Shown here piece after piece: positions 46,683 to 57,364 of a DNA stretch of 64,000 bases. Source of the DNA: Dermanyssus gallinae (Eukaryota; Arthropoda; Arachnida; Mesostigmata; Dermanyssidae); contig QVRM01005378.1 of NCBI GenBank assembly GCA_003439945.1, positions 482,001 through 546,000 of the forward strand, read 5' to 3'. The translations under genes were made by a program, and so were the position numbers. The notes under the pieces are model-generated. The model worked only from the letters and a program-made list of their open reading frames with translations. It was not told the origin of the DNA and made no database searches. Position 1 is the first letter of the stretch, and each line of letters begins with the position of its first letter.

Positions 46683-47330
46683 GCATATCAACCACGATCA
46701 ACAACGACTAAGTTCTCTCCTGTTGACACCACTGCTGTTGTTGCTGCTGCTGCAGTAGTTGTCGTGATTGTTAGTTTTATTATTATTATTAGTAGTAATA
46801 GTAGTAGCATTGTTAGCGTTATTGCTGGCCATTCTGCGCTCCACTCCGCTCCGCGTGCCGTTGTAAGCGTGGCCCAGGGGTTGTCCTGACCGACATGCGG
46901 CAACAATAAGCGGGATGGATTCACCTTATCATCAGTGTGCCACGAGCAGTGCTACTACTGCTGCTGCAGCTGTTGCTACTGTTACTGCACGAACTCGATG
47001 CGTCGTCGCCGCCAGCGCCCGCAGCGCGACACGTCGCACTTCGCCGAGCCATTGAGTACGAACACTCGGACATGGGCATGTCGGAGCCGAGCAACAAGCA
47101 ACAGCAGCAGCGGCAGCCCACGATCTACGAACAACCTGTTGTCGATCGTTGTCGACCGGTCTGCGGTGTTCAGCTCTAGCGGCGGTTCTGTCGGCACTTT
47201 GTTTTAGTTTTGGCGTAAGGCGACAGCAGAGCAGTGATAACAACCAACAGAAACAACAACAACAACAACAGCAACAACAACAACAGTTGCAATACTCTCG
47301 GATCGGCTGCTCAACGGCGTTCTGATGATG
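46600..47330. repeat. AAG, CAA, TTA and CTG/CAG microsatellites
   Basis: AAG run (46580-46615), CAA run (46645-46682), TTG/CTG (46735-46755), TTA (46773-46800), CTG (46955-46990) and CAA (47243-47286). Overlapping low-complexity frames occur on both strands. Confidence 0.85.
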
Positions 47331-47730
47331 CGTTTGCACTGATCGCGGCGTTGATATCGCCCTCACCTTTCTAAGCATCGCGCCTCCGTTCTTCTTTGCC
47401 CGCCGACTGGCGTCATCACTTGGCGCCACCTGTGTGGCGTGTTATTCCTGCAACGCTAGCCACCCCGCTACCTCCCGCCCCCTCCCCCCCTCCCGTCCAC
47501 CATCCCCGCCACTCTCGATATGTCGGAAGAACGCCGAAATCCATCGACGTGCTAAGCGTGAATGTCGTCATCGCTGATCTCGTCGTCGTTGTCGTCGTCA
47601 TCTTCAGCTTCATCTCAATCTTCATCTCCATCTCGGTCATCACCATCATCATCATCATCATCATCACAACAACCATCACTGACGCCGTCATCGCCGGACC
47701 GGATCTCGGCGATTTGACACCATGGTGAGT
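47331..47730 (+). other. GTC/ATC tract ending in a strong splice-donor-like site
   Basis: After GTC- and ATC-rich repeats (47575-47670), the sequence CACCATG/GTGAGT occurs at 47719-47730. It combines a Kozak-like ATG (47722-47724) with a consensus 5' splice site. If real, this would be a first exon carrying only the start codon. I found no matching acceptor that would confirm it. Confidence 0.25.
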
Positions 47731-49770
47731 AGCTAGGCATTCGGGATGTTGGTCAATCGATCAATTGTCGAGGTCTTGACAAAGAGTTTACTAAACTGCT
47801 GCCCATCAACTCGATGTGCTGCACCACGTAACTAATTTACACATGTGCAAACAGTGAGAGAGAGAGAGTGAGAGAGTGAGGAAGAGTGTGTATGTGTGTG
47901 CATGAGAAAAAGACAGAGCGATAGAGAGAGAGATCAGTACATGTCCACGTGTACCACGGCCCACAGATGATTCGATTAGTGGGAGATAGAGATATCTCAA
48001 CGACGATCCGTTACACCCAGGCGTCTGTCTGAGCCCGACGTCCACGATGCGTGACCGGGACATTTACACGTGTCCGCACTCCACTTCGGTCGTCGCGTTT
48101 TGCTATCAACACAACAGTCGCCTCATCGTCTCGAGCCTGTTGATTCGATCGGTCGGTCGGTCGTTCGGTTGGAACGAACAAGCTCTCACCTCTGACCCAC
48201 ATCCTGACGTGGGCTGCGGCGAAGCCCGAATTGCCCGATTGTGTGACGGGTAAAATAAACGAGGACACATTTCTACCGTGTCGTTCAAACATCGTTGTTA
48301 GCCATTAGCCAATCTGCTCGTGCTACACGGTTAAAAACGAAACTCCCGACCGCATGTGCTAACCGCTTTCGCGACTGAACTTAAACCCTCCTGTGCCGAC
48401 GGGCCTCCCTTCAAGGCCCAGTGGGGCCCAGCATGCTACGCTATCGGCTAACAGAATCACAGTTAATCACAGCTATTGCCTCACACTCAAGACTAAGGAA
48501 TTATCTTTGATGATGATGATGATGATCGAAGCGTTATCGCAGCTATATGTTGTTAGTGACAAAGTGGGATGCTTATGTGAAGGTTAACGCAACTGCCCAA
48601 TTTGTTGTGTTGCAAGTCGTTGATTGTCACACTGAGGCCCGTCAATCGCTCTCAACACGCCCAGGTGCAGAAACTTCGCTTTGGCCTGACCCCCAACTGA
48701 GATCGAACCCGTCGTTTGCCACCTACCGCTCGCCGACTCTGCAGAAGTGTCACGGGGCAAAAGCCTTAGTAGAGTAGTATTGGTAGAGATAGGCAGATAC
48801 ATAGTTTGAAAGAGGGAGGTAGACCAGTGTCATAGAGAGAGAGAGCAACAAAGGGAAACAAACGAGAGAGGGAGAGAGAGAGAGAGAGAGGGGGGGAGCG
48901 AGGGCACACAGTGAAGAACAGGGAAACAACATCGATAGACGTCAATCGATAACGTTAGTTACGCCTTGGTATGGCGTTGATGACCACTGTTGTTTGCGAA
49001 TCATCAGGTGAAGGGTCGAAAAGGTCGACCTACGAGCAAGCGCGTGCGTGCGGGTTCGCGCCCGTAACCTTGCTTCCCCTCCACCTGAGACGCTCTCTCT
49101 CTCTTTCTCTCGAATAATGCATCGGCACCACGCACGGCGTTTGCGCTAGCCGTAACAAACACGGAACACAATGAGCAGCGGCCTATCTATCTGTTGTCCT
49201 GTGGTCTTTTTCCCCTTCTCTCTTTTCTTTCTTACTTCCTCAACTCTTCCTTTCTCGTATTACTTTAATTCAAGTTATAATTTCTTAGAGAAGCCAGAAG
49301 TGAAGATTATTCGTCATTTTTCCTGCTGCTGCTGCAGCTGGTTATGGTGGCGGCGATGTTCGTCGGTCTCGTCGTCGAACCGCTTCCGTTCACTAGGTTC
49401 ACCGGTAGGGCACAGATATGCGGAATTGCGAACGACCGGTTGTGGACGAGACAGGGAAGATCGCCGAGCTGCTACCCCCATAAGTACGTGGGGAGGGAGG
49501 TAGGGAAGTGGAAGGCAAGCCCCTCGACAAGCCTTGGGATAGCGCCGCGGGTTATCGGGGGTTGCCGGGGTAATAAAAGTGACTAGAGGAGACGAAAACC
49601 GAGGTGGAATAAAGGGATTCTAAGGTACCTGCTCCGCAGATACTTTTTTTTGTGTGAAGGGGTCGTCTTTCGCCTTCCGAACGAGAACGACCACGACGTC
49701 GATGATGCCGCCGCCACAGAGGAGGCGAAGGAAGGATAGAAAGCCTGTTGCCACCGTTACCTCACAGATA

Positions 49771-49772
<2 letters not shown>
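47731..49772. other. No recognised gene; GA runs and weak tRNA-like segments
   Basis: GA microsatellites lie at 47855-47932 and 48832-48896 and a GAT run at about 48509-48528. Two minus-strand segments (about 48300-48390 and 48610-48740) look like degraded tRNA-derived sequence. Frames are short. Confidence 0.5.

Positions 49773-49802
<30 letters not shown>
49773..49802. repeat. (TA)n microsatellite
   Basis: A 30-bp TA run. Confidence 0.97.
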
Positions 49803-49805
<3 letters not shown>

Positions 49806-50111
49806 GTAGGTGCTCGTCGGGACCGGGGGATCCGCTTGTCTCCTGACCAGGCCACACCATAGAGTGCAACCGTTGTTGCAGACCGCTGCGCGTCGGGGTC
49901 AAGTGAGCGCGGCGCTAAAGACAACCAGAAAAATGACCGGCCGACCAATGGGCTAACAGACCAGCGCACTTTACAGAACAAGCAAAACGACGACGACGAC
50001 GACAACGACAACGCTAAGCGGAAGGAAGAAAGCGTTATCGGGCTGAAGTGATACTGCGGAAGGGATGTGGTATAGCGCGAGGCATAGCAGAAAGGGCATG
50101 GGCATTTTTAG

Positions 50112-50256
50112 AGAGCTGCGGCAGAAGCAGCAGCAGAAGCAAGAGATGTCGACAATGGCGCGATGGTACTCGTAGCAGGAGGAAGATCAGGAAGTGGAAA
50201 ACGGGTTTTATTATCTAAAGCGATAGCTGCCGATGGCCGTGTGGATGTGAGCGTTG
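50112..50256 (+). CDS. Exon-like segment, unknown Ala/Gly-rich peptide
   Basis: An acceptor-like CATTTTTAG ends at 50111 and a consensus donor GTTG/GTATGT begins at 50257. The enclosed 145 nt read openly as RAAAEAAAEARDVDNGAMVL, then VAGGRSGSGKRVLLSKAIA and ADGRVDVSV. The in-frame TAG is precisely the acceptor, and the composition beyond the GCA run is not repeat-driven. GGRSGSGKR resembles a P-loop but lacks the required Ser/Thr after GK, so I claim no nucleotide binding. An alternative donor (GAT/GTGAGC) lies at 50245. The minus strand is open as well. No family is recognised. Confidence 0.22.
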
Positions 50257-51048
50257 GTATGTATGGGTTGTGTGTCTGCGTTTGTGCATGTCTGTCGGTC
50301 GATCGGTATGGAGGTCTATTTGTTTTTCTGTGTCTATCTATATATCGTTGAATGTTCGTGTAGTAGTGTTTCCCCTTCACTTACCGCCCCTCCCCCCAAA
50401 CCTCACCCATCATTATCGGGGGGGGGGGGGAATCATCATCAACACCACCAGCACAACGATGATCATCATCATCATCGTGTGCTTCTTCGTGCTGGTGGTG
50501 GCTTCAGCTTCTTTACAGAAGCGTACGCGCGGAAATGTGCTGCTGTCTACCGTGCACCTCCGCTAGCGTTGCCTTCGCCAACCCCATCATCGTCGTCGTT
50601 GTTGTCCTTCCTATTGGTCCCGTACTGCCGGAAGCTTCGTAAAGCTGGATTCTGCACAGGCTGGCCATTGCTTCCAGAGACTGCCTGTGCGCCCATTCAA
50701 CCTTCTCTTCTTCTACGAGCAGCAGAAGCAGCGATGACGGTAGCAACTATTCGACGATGCTTTCCGCCCATAACAACCAGCCGGCTGGCGTCGTTTTGAC
50801 CTCGGGCCTCCTTCGGCGTATCGCTATACCTCTGCCTGTTCCCTCTGACTTTCACTCCCTTCACGAGCGGGCCGGCTCCCTTAGCCGAACACTGTTCTTC
50901 GTCGGCAGCCAACACGGGTCTTGTTTGTTCGATGTTCGATCGCTCGCTTGCCCGTCCGATCGCTTGCTCGGGCCTGCTACCTGAACGCTCGTATCACCTA
51001 CGATCTCTGTCCTTCTCCTGTTAGCTACCAATTGACCCTCTCTCTCTC

Positions 51049-51052
<4 letters not shown>
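50257..51052. other. No recognised gene; low-complexity frames
   Basis: A G run (50408-50430) and ATC/CAC repeats give a frame (50270-50566) with a hydrophobic stretch IIIIIVCFFVLVVASAS. Because the Ile run is an ATC microsatellite, I do not call it a membrane protein. A 181-codon plus-strand frame at 50254-50799 is Ser/Pro-rich and unassigned. Confidence 0.45.
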
Positions 51053-51127
<75 letters not shown>

Positions 51128-51132
51128 ATATA
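51053..51132. repeat. (TA)n microsatellite, about 80 bp
   Basis: A TA run with one TTTATA interruption, preceded by CT repeats. Confidence 0.98.
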
Positions 51133-52524
51133 TGTCACTCGTATCCATCCACTTGCTCTTCGGATTTCCTTCTTTCAAGGGGAACCCACTTGATGGTGGT
51201 ATATTGTTATACTACCGCCTCGGTCGGTATCCTTCTACATCCTAAGGCTAAGTGGCATCATCGACTACGAAAAACGACTATTTGCCCTTTGGCCTAACAA
51301 AGAATATATATATATATATATGTCATAGTAATCGTAACAATAATAATCATAAGCATAATAAGAGATTGTAATAATCGACTTAGAATGTCAGTCTTCTGAT
51401 GTTTACCTCCTGAGTCTCTTGTGCTTGATCTTGAGACTCACCTTTCTCACTGAGTCACTAACCTCCGTCGTTATCTCTCACTCTATCTCTCTCTTTGCGG
51501 TGGGAGGCAGTGTGGAAAACTGGAAGGGAGGCTGCAGGCAAGGTTCGCCGGTTGCCTGGGCATTAGGTGGTTGGGAAGTTAGTTGGGTGATTGGTTACCA
51601 CTCTCTGCGACGACGACGACGACAACAACAACAACAGCAGCAACAACAACGACGACGACTATGACGGCAGGGGAAAGTTTGCTGACCCTATTTGCGATAG
51701 GTGAGCTAGCCCCACCACCACATAGATGGGGGGGGGGGTAGAGGGAGGAAGCTGGGCCAGTAGGAGGCAGCGTTATACTGTGTTGAGCAAAAGGAGTGGG
51801 GTCATCGCGCCATACGTACGACTCCCTCCGCCCAACCTCCGCCCGGAGGACCGGCCGGCTTGCCTGCCTGCCTGCCAGGAGGAGGACAGGCAGAAGTTGG
51901 GAAGCTGATATTGAATTATACCGCAGTTCATTAGGATTTGCTGTACGGCTAGTATGACCACTAATAGTACTACTGTTTCTGCTGCTGCTGTTGCTGATGC
52001 TGCTACTTCTGCACTGCTAACTACGATTTCTGTTAGCACTTCTTTCACGTTTGGTTATTTTTATTACTACTACTACTACTACTACTACTACTACGACTAC
52101 ATCTGCTACTGCGACGACGACTACAATAAATAAAATCAGTAATCCCTGTTCGACTAATTCAGTGTCAGAGGTGTACGACCGTTATTGAGGTTGACTGGCT
52201 CGCTGGCTGGATGGATGGATGACGACGACGACGATGACGCCGATGACGATAACCGACGTCGCTCGTGACTGCAGCTTGTCATATCATCTTCGGGCGTTGT
52301 TGACTGCGAGCGTCTCGAGACTGACTGCGTTCGTTCGTTCGTTCGTTGGTTGGTTCGTTCGTCTGTCTCTCGATTGATCTGTCTGTCTGAGTATCAATCG
52401 GAGGGTTGGGCGCCGGTTTGTCGATTTGTCCGCCGTCGTCGCTCGTTTGGCCACGTTTCCCCACGAGGCAACCACTCGAAGTCAGCCGAGGACCCAACTC
52501 TTTCCGACTCGAGCTTGTCTCTCT
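51133..52524. other. No recognised gene; scattered short repeats
   Basis: GAC/CAA repeats at 51610-51660, a CTA run at 52065-52095 and a GTTC/GGTT tetranucleotide stretch at 52328-52360. No coding family was recognised. Confidence 0.55.
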
Positions 52525-52548
52525 GCCCCCTCTCACTTTCTCTCTCTA

Positions 52549-52583
<35 letters not shown>

Positions 52584-52584
52584 C
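52525..52584. repeat. Compound CT/TA microsatellite
   Basis: TCTCTCTATCTCTCTC passing into a TA run (52558-52583). Confidence 0.97.
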
Positions 52585-52739
52585 TCCCGCCCTCCCCTCT
52601 CTTTCTCTTTCGCTCGTTCTGTTTTTCAATCTGCCTATCCACCTCATCGTCGGCACCGGTTTCCCTCATTCCGTCAAAGTTCGTCCGGCAAGTCATTACC
52701 TACCCAGCAGCGACTACTACGGATACAACAGAACAGCAC

Positions 52740-52815
52740 TTCTACTACGATTACGGCTACGACTACGACTGCCACTACGACTGCGACTGCCACTACGACT
52801 GCTACTTACTACTAC
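52740..52815 (+). repeat. ACTACGACTGC-type short tandem repeat
   Basis: An imperfect six-base periodicity (TACGAC, TGCGAC, TGCCAC) spans about 75 bp. Confidence 0.8.
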
Positions 52816-53017
52816 TGCTGGTAGAGTAGCCGCACTGCTGTGCTGCACTGCTGCTACACGATGTCGAATACGACCACCACTTCTCGTTCCAGCCACGTCT
52901 CGTCGCTGCCCCGTCCGCCCACGCCTGCTCCTCTTCCCCATCTTCCCTCCCGTCCGTCTATGCCTTCCGTTTTTGCCTTCTATCTTCTTTGCCCTTCTTC
53001 TATCTTTCTTCTACTCC

Positions 53018-53755
53018 TTCTATCTTCCCTCTCCTCTCTTTATTTTCCCACTCAGTCTTCTACCTTCCTTCTCCTCTCTTTATTTTCCCACTCATCTTTC
53101 TAGCTTTCCTCTCCTCTCTTTATTTTTCCACACATCCTTCTACCTTCCCTCTCCTCTCTTTATTTTCCCACTTATCCTTCTATCTTCCCTCTCCTCTCTT
53201 TATTTTTCCACACATCCTTCTACCTTCCCTCTCCTCTCTTTATTTTCCCACTCATCCTTCTATCTTCCCTCTCCTCTCTTTATTTTTCCTCTCATCCTTC
53301 TACCTTTCCTCTTCTCCCTTATTATTCTCTCTCATCCTTCTATCTTCCCTCTCCTTTCTTTATTTTCCCTCTCATCCTTCTAGCCTCCCTCTCCTCTCTT
53401 TATTTTCCCACTCATCCTTCTACTTTTCCTCTTCTCTCTTTATTTTCCCTCTCATCCTTCTATCTTCCCTCTCCTTTCTTTATTTTCCCTCTCATCCTTC
53501 TAGCTTCCCTCTCCTCTCTTTATTTTCCCACTCATCCTTCTATCTTCCCTCTCCTCTCATTGTTTTCCCTCTCATCCTTCTATCTTCCCTCTCCTCTCAT
53601 TAGTTTCCCTCTCATCCTTCTACTTTTCCTCTTCTCTCTTTATTTTCCCACTCATCCTTCTATCTTCCCTCTCCTCTCATTATTTTCCCTCTCATCCTTC
53701 TATCTTCCCGCTCCTCTCATTATTTTCCCTCTCATCCTTCTATCTTTTCTCTCCT
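53018..53755 (+). repeat. 40-bp polypyrimidine minisatellite, about 18 copies
   Basis: The unit is TATCTTCCCTCTCCTCTCTT followed by TATTTTCCCACTCATCCTTC. Copies differ by a few substitutions and keep an exact 40-bp period over more than 700 bp. Variant markers recur at multiples of the unit: TAGC(C/T)TCCCT at 53381 and 53501, and TACYTTTCCTCTTCT at 53301, 53421 and 53621, so a 120-bp higher-order unit has amplified in part. The plus strand is almost purine-free except A. Stop codons are therefore rare, which explains frames of 325 and 204 codons rich in Ser, Leu, Pro and Phe; these are not genes. Confidence 0.97.
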
Positions 53756-53847
53756 CGTCGTAGTCGTTGTCGTCGTCGTCTTTTTCTTATTTTTTCGCAA
53801 CGAAAACAAGGGGGTTAATTCAGCAAACGTCTACCAAGACGACTTGT

Positions 53848-54775
53848 TGACAACAACAACAACAACAACAATAACAACAAAGACTTGCGCATCTACGACA
53901 CGCACAACACAAGCAAATCGATCTCAACAATATCTGAAGCTATATCTGAAGACTGACATATGCAAACCGCAACAGCAACAACAACAACAGCAACAACAAC
54001 ACGCTCACGAGGGCAACGATGCGACATATACAAAAGCAGTCGAACACAATCGACAATAATTGTGCTCGAAGCAGTACTCTACAACGTAGAAGTAGTAGTA
54101 GTAGTAAGTAGTAGTATCATAGACATCGAAGACAACCGAGTGGTCTACTATAGCCACATAGCCGTGCCAACAGTTCATGTAGCTAACTAACTGGCAGCAG
54201 ACAGTAGAAAGGATGGATGACAGCCTCGTCAGCGAAAAGTTGCCGAGCGGTTGCGTCGACGATGCGTGATGGACTCTCCTCCGCCGCTGCCGCCTCCTTC
54301 TTCTGCTGCTGCCTCCTCGTATGGAAGTAGCCGTCCATAGACGCCCTAAGCGCTTCGTTATCATCATTCTCATTATAAGCATCGTCGTCGTTACTATTTC
54401 GTTACTATTACAATGATCGTCATCATCAATATCATCAGCATGACTGAATTGTCATTATTTTCGTCCTTCCCGTTGTCCATTTGTTACTGCTAGGCTCGCA
54501 CCAATAGCAGTCCATGCACAGCCAGCTATCTAGATGCGGCAACAGTAGTCGCAACAACAACAACAACAACAACAAAAACATTAACAACAACAACAACAAC
54601 AATGGAAGCAACAACAGCAATCAGCAGCAAGATCAACAACAGAAACAACCACAATAACAATAGCAGAAGCAACAACAACAACAAGCAGAAGCAGCAACAA
54701 CAATAATAACAACAACAGAAGCAACAACATCAGCATCAGTAGCAGCAACGGCCGGCGGGGTGTTCAGCGCTGTCC
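53848..54775. repeat. CAA/CAG, AGT and TTG trinucleotide tracts
   Basis: CAA runs at 53849-53880 and 53967-54000, an AGT run at 54092-54115, and a long interrupted CAA/CAG/AAC block at 54553-54745. Confidence 0.9.
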
Positions 54776-54977
54776 GTATATGCTGCAATCGGTGGTGACG
54801 GCTTCGATGTCGTAGGGGACCGGCTTTACGGTGGAGCCTACTCGATACGAGTCAGTTGTTACCCAGGCCTCAGTTTGAATTCGGCAGTCGTCATTCAGTC
54901 GCCAACCAGGCATGCCGGCCTATGCAGCATTGTGAGATGCATACCGGTGGCATTTGTTCTGTCAACTTCTAACCTAC

Positions 54978-55940
54978 AACTAATAATAATAATAATAATA
55001 ATTATAATCATCATCATCATCGTCATACAACCAATAGTAATGTCTGTCTGTGCCGTTCACTTATTGATCTTATTGATCATTGTCTCCCTCTATAACTTTC
55101 TATTTCTCTCGTTTGTGGCTCTCCCTATCTCTTTTTCCCGCTCTCTTCCTGCCTCTGCCAGCTCACAATGCCTAATTCTCTGTTGCCGAAGATAGATGCG
55201 GCTGCTGCTGCATGCTGGTTGCAGCTGAAATCGGCTGAATTCAGTGACGCGTACGTTCGACGGTGTTCCTCCCAGACGACAGCAACAATAGCTCGGTTTG
55301 GTTCGTCGACTTCTTGCCTTCTTCTCCTCATCCTCTCGCCATGCCTCCTTGTCGTCCTCATCCACCTTTTCCGCGCTCCTGTCTTCGCAGACCTACACCA
55401 CCATGCTTTATGTCGATACTTTATGCCTCGCTCGATCATAGGTCGTGCTGTCAGATCGTAGGCCGTGCAAGTAGAGTGGTCGTAGTCGAGGTTGTTGCTG
55501 CTGTTGTTGTTGTTGTTGTTGTTGAGGTTGTTGCTGTTGTTGTTGTTGTTGTTGCTGTTGTTATTATTGTTGCTGTGGTTGTTGTTTGTATTGTGATAGC
55601 AGTAGTAGTAGTACAAAAGGAGCGCAGCGGAGAGACAAACAAATTGAGGATATGTGTCATATCGTAGTCGTCGTCATCATCGTTTGCGTGCAGTGCACAA
55701 ATGAGTGAATTAATCGTGCTCGGACAGTGACCGTATGCCGGTCGGCCGCCATAATTTCTGCTGCTGCTGCTTCTGACACTGTTGCTATTATTGCTTCTGC
55801 CATTGTTGTTGTTGCTGCTCTCGCCATTGTTGTTGTTGTTGGTGTTGTTGCTGCTGCTGCTGCTGGTGCTGTGTTTGTCAGTGTTATTGTTGCGGCTGCT
55901 CTTGCCATTGTTGTTGCTGTTGTTGTCATTGCTGTTGCTG
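54978..55940. repeat. ATA, TTG and CTG trinucleotide tracts
   Basis: An AAT run (54980-55000), a TTG/CTG block (55490-55580), and CTG/TTG repeats through 55755-55940. A 97-codon frame at 55168-55461 between them (MPNSLLPKIDAAAAACWLQL onward) is open but unassigned. Confidence 0.85.
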
Positions 55941-55946
55941 TTTTAG

Positions 55947-56122
55947 CCGACGTCAACGGAACCGAAGCCGAAGCCGACGCCATCGACCTTTACGCTACCA
56001 TCCAAGCCAGCCGTTCGGCACATAGTGCACGTTTTTCGTCGCACGGAACCAGCCGCCGCAGTTACCGCCACCACAGCCGAACACGCACCCACACACACGG
56101 GCACGTAAAAATAGAGGGGTAG
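55947..56122 (+). other. Possible exon after a long pyrimidine/TTG tract
   Basis: A TTGCTGTTGCTGTTTTAG acceptor-like site ends at 55946. The following frame reads ADVNGTEAEADAIDLYATIQ, then ASRSAHSARFSSHGTSRRSY, ending at a stop at 56122. It is non-repetitive and charged. No family is recognised, a second plus-strand frame is also open, and no strong donor is visible. Confidence 0.2.
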
Positions 56123-57360
56123 GAAAAAAACAACGCACCCCCGCCTCCCCCTAAGAAAAACGCCGTCGAGCAGAGTGTACAGCGGCGCCCGTAGTCGAAT
56201 GCGTGTGCCGCTCTGTGGAGTTGCGTGGAGTTGATGTGTATCCTTTGCTTGTGCTTGTCGCCCATGCCTTAGAATAGGGACAAAATCCTACCCACCTTTT
56301 ATTCATCTGACCCATCAGACACCCCCCCCCCCCTCTCATTGAATAGACAACACGATCTATATATCGGGTTGGTGGAATAAGCCGGATACAGGACGCAGAG
56401 AAGAGAGATGCTTGTGGAAGGCACATTTGTGCTGCCGTACTTATCTATTGGATATGACCTATCTGGATGTTTCTCAGTCGGTTTGTACAGCACATATACG
56501 AGATGGGCGAATAGCATACACAATGATACATGGTAGAAGGTACAGATACTACTTCTGGTGCCGCTACCGTTGCGTCTATTGCTTGTTGTTGTTGTTGTTG
56601 TTGTTGCTGTTGTTGCTACTGATTGTTGTTGTCCATGCGGGTAGTGAAACTATGTCTATGTTATTGCTAATGCCGACCTTGTAGTGTTGAATTTATTGCC
56701 TCATCGTTTCTGTCTCTTACTCCACAAACGATGTGAATAGTAGAGAAGCTGAGCATCGTTCTGCGGGGTGATCGTCCCCCATACAGGCGTAACGCGGACT
56801 ATCTCCCCGCAGCCAAAGAGCTGCAAGTAATTGATTAGATACTCGTGAGACGCACTCGCCTCGCCTCCACTGGCGTCTTATTTCGGAAACTTCCTTCATT
56901 CTAATGGCACCTACTTATTGGGAGCTATTGCAAAACAACACTATCGTGGCGAAATGCGGCTACAATGTGCGGCCACGCTGAGTTTGGAGTTCGCTCGTAA
57001 CGCGTCGGCCAGCTGAAGGAACAGAACTGTAAATGAACTGTTGACTGTTTGCTAGGAGTCAGCCAATCCGTAGATTTATCTAACAGTTTACCGTCCGTAG
57101 GAGAGGTCATCGGAAGGGTACCAGAATAGCAAATGTTTTCTGGGCTCTTATCGACGCGCGACGGCTTATCGGCTTATTAGGTGCTGGTATAGATACGACC
57201 CTAACATAATCACATCAGCTGCTTATGACTGTCCTTCCTGTATTTGGTGTATGGTTACGTTTACACTATTAGGAATGGACTTCAGCTGTAACATGTTACC
57301 ACTGCAGTGGAGAAATAGTCGCGACTGTTATATCCACGCGCACATCTTTCTATGTAGTGA
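56123..57360. other. No recognised gene; TTG run and hairpin
   Basis: A TTG run lies at 56585-56617. CTGCGGGG (56760-56767) and CCCCGCAG (about 56805-56812) form a perfect 8-bp inverted repeat around a 37-nt loop. It does not fold as a tRNA. No coding family was recognised. Confidence 0.5.
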
Positions 57361-57364
57361 ACCT

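Noticed and set aside
50112..50256. ATP-binding P-loop in GGRSGSGKR
   Set aside because: The Walker A consensus needs Ser/Thr after GK; here it is Arg, and no Walker B or domain context is present.
50270..50566. Transmembrane segment followed by a basic stop-transfer stretch
   Set aside because: The hydrophobic run comes largely from an ATC microsatellite and the frame has no support on either side.
52406..53603. 325- and 204-codon plus-strand ORFs as a Ser/Leu/Phe-rich protein
   Set aside because: They are produced by the 40-bp pyrimidine minisatellite, which is open because it lacks G; the period is not a multiple of three.
56760..56812. tRNA gene suggested by a GC-rich 8-bp stem
   Set aside because: The spacing is about 53 nt in total, and no B-box or cloverleaf arms can be drawn.
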